From assembly GCA_021613335.1 (NCBI GenBank), contig JAJTWR010000130.1, positions 7,501 to 71,500 on the forward strand: a DNA stretch of 64,000 bases. The letters run 5' to 3'. Numbering within the stretch: the stretch's first letter is position 1; each line of letters starts with the position of its first letter. The position numbers were made by a program, and so were the translations under genes. The notes beneath the pieces are model-generated. The model did no database searches. It worked only from the letters and a program-made list of their open reading frames with translations, and was not told the origin of the DNA. The stretch is from Whitmania pigra. Its lineage: Eukaryota > Annelida > Clitellata > Hirudinida > Haemopidae. Of this stretch, positions 53,119 to 61,599 are shown piece after piece.

Positions 53119-53285
53119 ATTGCAAAGTACAAAGACAAAGTGTTTTAGATAATAATTGGGACAATTAAAAACAGACTTAATAAACATTTATCTATTTGTG
53201 AAATGGAGGTTCATGAAATACACGCATACACATATATTACTAATACTAAAACACTTACCATTACTAGAACATGCCAAGCTAATAA

Positions 53286-53339
53286 CTCTAATAAACTTAT
53301 TAGTTAACTTGCTTATTTGCGGACTCCCGGATTATTTCA
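53286..53339 (+). repeat. Dispersed repeat R1, copy 2
   Basis: Matches the R1 core from CTCTAATAAACTTATTAG to GGATTATTTC, with only a few differences from copy 1. It lies just upstream of the S3 promoter region. Confidence 0.65.
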
Positions 53340-53417
53340 ATATTTTAAATGTTTGCTTTTATTGGGAACTAATTTAGTGTTGAATTCTATACCAAGAGGA
53401 CTTCAAAACCTTTCCGA

Positions 53418-53474
53418 ATTGAGACGACCCCTCTGTTCATATTGTGTTAATACGCCTCGTCTCGTTATTTAAAG
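53418..53474 (+). promoter_or_regulatory. Probable S3 promoter: shared 15-bp motif plus TATA-like box
   Basis: ATTGAGACGACCCCT at 53418-53432 is identical to the motif upstream of S2. TATTTAAAG at 53466-53474 is a TATA-like sequence 33 bp further on. The S3 start codon is at 53605. Confidence 0.5.
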
Positions 53475-53604
53475 GCTTCTTTGTTTCATAAATCCTGTTA
53501 TTCAAAAATCATCTCGTTAAGCAATGCAGTCAGTTTTAGTTCAATTAATTATTGTTAACTAATAACTACTGGAATCGATTTCCAAAGTCTAGTATTTTCT
53601 CGAA

Positions 53605-55525
53605 ATGGCGAATCATCGGTTGATATCGTTGATGATCGTAACAATCATAATTTGCACCAAAGATAGTTTGACAGGTAAATTTGACAGATTAAATTTATTA
53701 GAATACTTTTGCAATTATTCCGTTCTGCATGTGCCAATGCAATTGTTGAAATTATTTCAAGCCATTTCACAGAAACTAATGACTTATATATCCTTATTTT
53801 CTCATATAAGTTATTTCAGGAGATTATTGTGCCCACGAATTTTTCCAACCCACATGTTCAGTAAACGAAGTAATTGTCATGGAGAGAGCAATATATGGAA
53901 GAATGAAGTTAGGTCGATGCTTGGAAATGGACCCAGGCGATCAAAATTTTAACAATACTAAATTTATTGGATGCTCTGCGGATGTTTTGGACATTTTGGA
54001 TCAGAGATGTTCCGGTTTAAAGACTTGCAATGTTCAAATCATCGACCCTGCTTTGATTAAGAGAAGCGCTTGTTACCGAGGTTTAATGCTCTACTTGTCA
54101 GTCAAGTATTCCTGTTATTTAGGTTAGCATGTGTTTTTATTATCGTTTCAATATAAAAGTGATTAATAATTTGTATCTATTTTGTTCTCAAACAGTTGCT
54201 CCACCTGATAGTGCTTGTTCATTAAGTGTAGGAAGCGAACCCTTACACGTTGCTTTCAACGGCATCAATGACAACACATGTCTGACCAGTGGTTCAACTC
54301 TGATTCTTGAGGCATCTCATGGACAAACAATCAATGCTTCTGTCATAGTGTTTTACCTTGCAACGTCTGATCATGCTTTTGGATCATTGTATGATCATGA
54401 TATTGAATCAAGTCCAAAAAGAGGAAAGCCCAATTCTCAAGAAAGTTCTTGTTACGAAGGATCACCAGCATCAGGAATAATTGGACATTTCAAAAACCTC
54501 GATGGCATGTTTAATGACGTTCAAAGAATCACTACCTGTTATGGCGAACCAAGGCAGAAAAATGTATTTGTATCGAAAGCAAACAAAATAGAATTTCAGC
54601 GCACTCAACTCGCCAATTCGAGATTTCTCTTAATTTTCACAGGTTTGGCATAGCATTTTATTGTAATCATAGTTATTAAAATTTTATTTAAAAATTCGAG
54701 TTTCTAAATGTAAAAAGAACATCTAAATCAGCCACTGGATGTTACGATCTGAAGCCCCCTCAAGATGCTTGGATGAAAAGAGAAGGAAGCGAAATAACAG
54801 TTGGATGTTACATGAACAGGCATACCTGGAAACTATTTTGTAACGGACGCAACTGGGTTGGAGTCATTGGAAATTGTACTCAGCGTGAGTTGCTCGAATT
54901 TACAATACAGACATGCATATGTAAATTTTTATGTGTAATATATATGTGTATATATTCTCATGATGGAACACATTAACATTGTTATTTTTATGGTTCTAAA
55001 TATTTTTTTTTAAGTAAATGAACCGTTGGAACTGGACACCGGTAATGAAATGGCTTCGAACAATGAAAACCAATATCCAAAGACCCAAAACGGTATATAA
55101 TTTATTGCTCTATGGCTTATATTGGAACAAGTACACTAATAATATCATAAAATGATTTTAAAATGCAGTATTCTTAATTCTTGTGCTAATTTGTCTTGCG
55201 TTAGTCATATTTACCGCCGTGACGTGCACAGTTCTGCTCTTTTGTCAGAGGTATGGTATTAATTTCAAATTACATATTTTCATTCCTTTAATATACTTTT
55301 TTTTCATATTTAAGAAGAAACCGCTACGAGAAATCTAAAAACCCTTATTTAGAAAATGGCAATCATTCTTTCAACATTGCCAATGTGAATCCTTTGTTAG
55401 ACAAACTGGCCAAAGAAACAAATATAATTAACAATGAAGGACTCACATTACAAAAGAAAGAATTCGAGAGAGCTACGGATCCCTGTTACTACGTCCTAGA
55501 AGGACAAGCAGAATGCGACAAATGA
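53605..55525 (+). CDS. S3: SUEL lectin / CUB-like / sushi-like transmembrane receptor (7 exons)
   Basis: Exons: 53605-53674, 53820-54122, 54196-54642, 54732-54884, 55015-55092, 55169-55250, 55315-55525. The total is 1,344 nt, 447 residues. In order: signal peptide LISLMIVTIIICTKDSLTG; SUEL domain (25-124) with CAHEFFQPTC, AIYGRMKLGRC, DQRCSGLKTC and YLSVKYSC; CUB-like domain (125-273) with LILEASHGQTINASVIVF; the sushi-like exon (274-324); a stalk (325-350); a helix (about 351-376) ending LLFCQR; and a 70-residue tail ending DPCYYVLEGQAECDK. Exon 4 differs from S2 exon 4 at only three silent bases, while the other exons are strongly diverged. The CUB-like exon is 51 nt longer than in S2. A surface adhesion or recognition role is inferred from the domains. 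Confidence 0.9.
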
Positions 55526-55708
55526 TATCTAATATCAACCTAGAGTGGTACCGTCATAAAAAATGTCACATGACGCTATAGTCACGCCAGAAAAAAACAA
55601 TCGGTTCTACCGCTATTCATCAATTTGTACTAGTCTTAATCTCTTTTAAGAAAAACATTTTTCTTGTAAACTGTAACGTTAAAACGTTCATTTTTCTGAG
55701 TTTTTAAA

Positions 55709-55882
55709 GAAGATTCTGATGGCTCGTTTGGTGTGATGATGTACTCGAATACATGTAATGCTGGCATTTTTTGGAATAACGGTAACGCTTGTTGTGATAA
55801 TAATCAAATAGATTACCAGTTAAGACTTGTGTGCCCCAACACGTTTAAGTGTTGTACCAGGCCAAATATGGTTGTTCGAAGA
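55709..55882 (+). other. Orphan cysteine-rich exon-like segment
   Basis: An open stretch between a possible acceptor (TTTTTAAAG) and a possible donor (GTGTGT) reads FGVMMYSNTCNAGIFWNN, then NACCDNNQIDYQLRLVC and PNTFKCCTRPN. Six cysteines with IFWNNGNACCDNNQ-type spacing recall the WxxW domain of mucins and related secreted proteins, but the match is weak. No partner exons were found between S3 and F2. It could be an unrecognised gene piece or a relic. Confidence 0.4.
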
Positions 55883-56390
55883 GGTGTGTCCCTAAACCCC
55901 CAAACTTTTAAACTAAACTAGAGCTACTAATAGAAATTACAAAGAATGTTATTTATTTTAAAAATTATTTAAACTTTCCAAGATTCAGTTCCCTGCTTAC
56001 CACTTATTTTTTTATTTTTTTAACTTAGAATGGTTCTCTACTTTTTAGATTGTTAACACTCTAATGAGAACTCAACATGAGAATAACAAAGGATACATGT
56101 CTTGAGTATTTATTTAAGTAGCAATTCCATTAACAAATTACTTTTAACCGAAAGAAAATTTGTTCGAATAAAAGTCTAAAAGTTCTAAAAGTTAAACAAA
56201 CACAAGGATCATGAACATGCGCGAATGTACAACTTGGAAGGCAATCAAAAAAATTAATATGGCTTATTTGCATTAGCACCAATCCATACTATGCCGTGCT
56301 ACTTATTTGGAGCAAGAAGTTATTGATATTACAAATCCTTTTTAATGCGATAAGAATATATTGATATTAAAAATATTTTTTAAGATATGC

Positions 56391-59360
56391 TTATGATCTA
56401 ATTCGGGGAAAATATGTTAAAATGAGATGCAGAACATACGAACATACGACAAATGCTGAGGGCAAGTTAGAAGAAGAAGAAGTAGAAGCAATAGAATAAC
56501 CAATTGGGTCCTTAGTAGAAGAAGTAGAAGAAATAGAATAACCAATTGGGTCCCTAGGTGAGGTAGGTTTACTAGCAGACCTTGTGGTGAAACCAGTATA
56601 CGAATTTATGAAATTTTCTTCAAATGAGAACGCTCTAATAATTTCATTATCTACCAATGACACGAATAACTCCACGAAACCATCTTCGTCCATGTCTGCA
56701 GCTTCCAAACCGCTGTACTTGACATACGATAAGTCATGTACTTCGATTTTGTAACTTGTGTAATTCCAATTCTGTGGATCCTGATATTGTGGTACGGCGT
56801 AAAAGGCCACCTTACAAGTATGTCCTCCAAGTAGCAACCACGGCTTTCCATGGTAACTTGGTAATTAGTTTTTAACATCCTTTTATAAATCTTGTACTAT
56901 AGTAGTTCATTATTATTTATAAAAAATTACAAAAATTACTTAATATAGTACCAAACGGTACTACCAAAGTAGCAACCAGGAATCATTAATGTAATATTAA
57001 AACAACTCCTATTTCCAATAACCAATTAATTAATAATAATGATCTCGAAGTTTGGCAAATGGCCAGTAATGAAACCTGTTGAAAGGAGCGAATGTTTTGA
57101 GAATGTTGGGGCACTCGTAAGATTCCAAAACGGGGTATGAAAGTAAAGGAAACAACTCGTATTTTGCAGGATTCCTATTTGAAAACAATTCTTATAATAA
57201 CAATCTTATTTATAAAATGTTTATTTATAATAAACAATAATAATCTTATTTATAAAATGATTAACAATGTCAATGAAAAATTTCAAGGTATGAATGGGAT
57301 CCTGATAATGACGTTCAATAACATATTGATATAACCGAGCAATAAGTTAACATTACAAAAATAATTAAATCTATATTTAATAACCATTACAAAAAACTAT
57401 ATTTAATTATTTTGGTTATATTTTGTTTTTTCATATATATTATATTCTATATTCTAGTACAACAAATAGGCCCAATAAACAATCTCAGAATTCAACACTG
57501 GCTGAAGTTCTAGATACTCAAATCCTCAGGTTGATTGTTCAGTTCTAATAACTGGATACTTGCTTAATAAACTTACTCTAAAGCTTTCTAGGTTGCGGAC
57601 CCCGGGTTATTTCAATATGTTACTAAGTGTTACATTAAACTATCTCTATCATTAAATGCTGTTAGATAAGTTTATTGTAATATGGTCTTTAAACAATGAG
57701 GAATGGGTGATACTTAATAAAATAGCTTGTTACCACTAACAACATCTTAGTGGATTCTTATAAACAAAGACAGCTACTTAACTTATTCTTAAAATGTGAA
57801 ACTGTTGAATGATGCCATGGAAAGGCTGCAAGTTATCTCAAATTTTCTACTTTCTGACCCAGCTTGCACTGTCACAAGCGACCTTAAGAAAGAGCGCTAT
57901 ATAAATGTTTAATTAATAGAGACCCACAAACGTCAATTCGCTTTTATTTGGAGCTATTATCACGGGAGCGTTATGTCTATCCTGATGCTCATAAAGCTTT
58001 ATAAATGAACATTTATTGTTCATGATACATTATTATTATTACTTTTATTACTTTATCATTGCTTATTATTATCAATCAATTCCTTACTTGAAATCTGCTG
58101 AATCGGGGATCACATATGCCGAAACTTGCCAGTTCGCAACTCTGAATGCCAGCAATAAGTCCAATCTACCATCTAGGTTTACATCGGCCAATTTCATGTC
58201 CCCCAAATTGTCAAAAGGAGAGACTGTTTCTGTCTTAAACTAAAGTGAATTAAAATAGAAATTAGGCAATTTCCCAATATAATGCTAATGATTTATAATA
58301 TATTTTATTTATAATTTAATGTAATATAGATAATATAAGCTACATATGAAATACATAAGAAAAAACTATTTGGAAAAGTAACGACTAATTTTTTCAGAAT
58401 AATTTAAATGAACTACGTTTTTCAACCAATATCCAGGTTTATCAGCTTCGCTTTCTGACCACATAACTAATAGCTTTGAATTACGATCGATAGCGTATAT
58501 GGCATCGTAGTTGTTCCAGACATTTTTGAATAAAAGCATTCTTGTGATTTCGTTGTCTTTTAAGTCAGCGATCGTCGTATGTTCCCAGGGTCCAGTAATT
58601 TCGCCTCCTGTCTTGCTTTTAAGGTAGACTATTTCAGTCCTACTCTCACTGTCTAAACATTTCAGTTCAGAAGATTAATTTCACGAATGTTCAATTTAAA
58701 AGTACTTGCTCATTGACAAAATCGATAAATGGAAGACCTGTTTTGCTAGCAATGATATCATTATTGATCCAAACTAGACCTCTGAAATCATGAAATACAT
58801 CATCGATTATTTCGTGAAACTTTAGATTCTCAGGATCAGACACATCAACCACAAATATCCTGCTTTTCTTTCCAAGTTCCACAAAACCATCAATTGCCGC
58901 AAATGCAGGAAATGTAAATGCCCCCTCTGGTAAAAAATTAATTTCAATGAATTCAAAACATATTACAAAACAAACTTAAATAAATAAAAATAATAAAATT
59001 TATAGGTTAAGTAGATGAGTCATTGGTACATCTAGGAACTAAATGGTATGTTCTTGCTATGTTTACCCGGCACTTCAAGTATCTCCTTTGGAGCCCAAAG
59101 CCCTGCATGTAAAACAAATATTTTCTTGGATTCGTAGACCATCCTGTTCAAGACACCAAGAGCACCATTTGAGCTCGTAAGTACGATGTAGGGCAATCCT
59201 TTTAGATCTAAGAATTTCAAAAAGCTAGCCGCGCGCTCATAAGATATGTCGTCTTTTTTAACAAGATTTGAATCTCCCGATGTGTGTCTTCGGCGAATAC
59301 CAGTATCGCCAGAGAGGGATAAGCAATGAAGTACCAAATGCCAAAGGACGATGGCTAAAT
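56391..59360 (-). CDS. F2: FG-GAP / beta-propeller-like protein, probable GPI anchor; first exon not found
   Basis: Exons on the minus strand: 59360-59067, 58926-58738, 58652-58417, 58239-58088, 57174-57076, 56856-56391. Phases are as in F1 and F3. The small first coding exon with the start Met was not identified; it must end in phase 1 above 59360. The first listed exon opens with a hydrophobic signal-like LAIVLWHLVLHCLSLSG. The body includes VVDVSDPENLKFHEII, VMWSESEADKPGYW, the calcium loop DVNLDGRLDLLL and a second loop DMDEDGFVELFV. Near the C-terminus a Ser-rich stalk carries two copies of DPIGYSI followed by Ser/Thr, then a hydrophobic run (FVVCSYVLHLILTYF) and a basic end PRIRS. One donor (58737, GTCTTC) is weak but sits exactly where the paralogues splice. 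It is convergent with S3. Confidence 0.82.
57520..57614 (+). repeat. Dispersed repeat R1, copy 3
   Basis: Shares TGGATACTTGCTTAATAAAC and GCGGACCCCGGGTTATTTCA with copies 1 and 2, with a diverged centre. It lies inside the intron of F2 between 57174 and 58088. Confidence 0.55.
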
Positions 59361-60044
59361 CTGTATTAATTAAAGCGTTAACAACTTGTCAAGGATTGTC
59401 AAAGAATGTTAAAGGCGATCAAGTCCAAACAGTAAAAACACACGATCCGGATCTAAAAACATATCAACGCGTTGTAATATAGACGTTGGTTAAGCAGATA
59501 TATTTTGAATGAATTAATATTTATTTATTTATTTAAAAAGATTCCAACTTAGATAGGCTTGTATAATCAAAATTGTTTATCAAAGCCCTGAGAGTGACTT
59601 AGCAATAATTTATGGAAGCAAAGAAATTACATAAAATAAATATGAATTGAAATTCGTAATAAATCTTCCCAAACATAAAAATGGAGAATTGTTATCGCAT
59701 CGAGTCGAATATTTGCAACATTTTAAAAATAAAATCGTGTTTCAATTGTTCATAACCAAAGATACCTTTGACCATCTTTGATCCCCTTACTGAATTTAGG
59801 TCCAAATTCACTCATCCCAACATGTACAGGAAGTACCTATCTCAACTACCACGAAAATTTCTAAACTTTTAGTATGTTATGTAAACAGTGATCCAAAAAT
59901 TAAATTTTAAATTTGGCAATCTCAAACCAAAAAATATAGGAAGTAATAGTCAAATGGTCGAAAACATAGCAAACGTAAACAAACTCAAGGTAATACCAAC
60001 GGCAGCATAAAAATAAGGTTGAGCGAGACATCGAATAAACTTAA
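59361..60044. other. Upstream flank of F2, no further gene seen
   Basis: AT-rich. It should contain the missing F2 first exon and promoter. A candidate ATG near 59450 (minus) would give a signal starting with acidic residues and a weak donor, so I do not call it. Confidence 0.4.
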
Positions 60045-60150
60045 CCTTAAATATCGGTATCGGTAAACAAAAAATCGCCGATACAGATCTTTACCGATAC
60101 TGCTACTATGGGTACCGATACCCGATACCATAATCGATCGGGCACTACTG
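60045..60150 (-). mobile_element. Fragment of a hAT-like non-autonomous element
   Basis: The minus strand reads CAGTAGTGCCCGATCG, followed by many GTATCGG/TACCGATAC repeats in both orientations, a pattern known from subterminal repeats of hAT-type elements. It starts immediately after the point where the Tc1 transposase frame breaks off, so it is probably inserted into that element. Its other end is unclear. Confidence 0.5.
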
Positions 60151-60592
60151 ATAACCATCAGGTCCATCCAGATTGATTTTTTTTTATAAGAACAAATTAC
60201 TTTCCAACTTTCTTTGTCTGATAACACTGCTTTGGCCCACTGAAATCTGGAAACTTTGTGATGTTCTTGCAGAACTGGTACTTTCAATCTCTTTTCAAAT
60301 CTTAAAATATTACTTGAATTCAAATAAATCAAGACAGTACTCTTACATACAGTCAAATTTAACTTTGTTCTTAGCTGGTTTGCAGAAAATTTACCTGAAG
60401 ATGCTCTCCTCACCAGCATTCTCTTCTCTTTGATAGACAATTTTTTCTTTCTTCCTAAAGATTTCTTGAGTCCATATTCTTCATGAGCATTCATGTAATT
60501 AGAAACAACATTTACGGACCTATTGACCTCTTTTACAATCCTCGATCTTGAATATCTGGCATCAATCTTCCCCGCTCGTATTCGGACAAAGG
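60149..60592 (-). mobile_element. Tc1/mariner (Tc3-like) transposase fragment
   Basis: Readable blocks are LSEYERG, KIDARYSRSRIVKEVNRSVN (after a frameshift), NYMNAHEEYGLKKSLGRKKK, RRASSGKFSANQLRTKLNL and HHKVSRFQWAKAVLSDKESW. After another shift come LDGPDGYQ, the phrase around the first catalytic Asp region in Tc1/Tc3. It is broken after GYQ by other repeat sequence. The catalytic C-terminal half is missing, so the copy is dead. Confidence 0.85.
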
Positions 60593-61599
60593 TTAACCTC
60601 TACACATCACTAAACTATCAACAATAAACTAAAAAAATTCTTAAAAGTACTTTGCTTAGATACCACAAAAACCTATTTTGGAGTTCGCTTGCAACTTGTA
60701 AATTTGACTGTATAGCTCCAAAGCAAACCTTTCATTTTTGGGCGGCCCAAAATCACCTTTTTACGTAGTTTACAAGTTTTAACTGTTCTAGGAAGTCCAA
60801 ATTTAGCAAGGTCTTTTATGTGATAAGTTAATGTAAAGTCAAAATTTGAATAAATTCCGCTGTTTGATGTTCGATTATTTTGCATAAAACGTTTCTGTCT
60901 ATATGCATATAAATTTATTTTTGTGTTATATTCAATAACCCATTAGTTCATCTTCACCAGCCCATCGCCGGCAACATTTAAAGGCTAGAAGCAAAACGAG
61001 TTGAACGGAAAAACAAAAACAAGTTGATACATAATTAGGTCTCACTTTGAATGCAGCATTTCATTATCACAAATTCTCACATAAGAATTCTCATATTTTC
61101 AAATGTCGTCAACAACCCTTATCTTACAACGAATCTTAAAAACACTCAAACAGCCCAAATCGACGGGTAGCGGAAGACGTCAACGTTCCGGGACGCTTAG
61201 ATATTTTTAGAGCCAATCAGAGAGAATAAATAAATAACTTGAAAAAAAATTGCTGGAATTAAACATTTTTCAAATTTAAATTTTGTTACAAAAAAAAACC
61301 AAAAAAGCATTCAAAGTAAATTAATATATTGGAATTTAATTTATCGACGGTTCTTAATAACGATACTCATTAATGGTACATTAATATTTTTAATGGATAC
61401 TACTAATTTATTAACAAATTATTTGTTTAGATATGTTTTGATATTGCAATATTTGAAGCAATGTAATTTGTCGGTTGATCGATCGCGGCAGATATTTTGA
61501 AGCTTGTTTTGCGTTGTGCATACGTAATCAGTTTTTCAAAAACATGATATGTAAAAGCAATAACGATAATGTCAAAAAAATGCTCGAGTAATTCTGGGA
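60593..61599. other. Intergenic stretch upstream of F3
   Basis: AT-rich and without recognisable coding sequence. A 37-bp segment at 61432-61468 (TATGTTTTGATATTGCAATA...) is repeated exactly at 63639-63675 in F3 intron 5. The F3 promoter should lie here. Confidence 0.45.
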
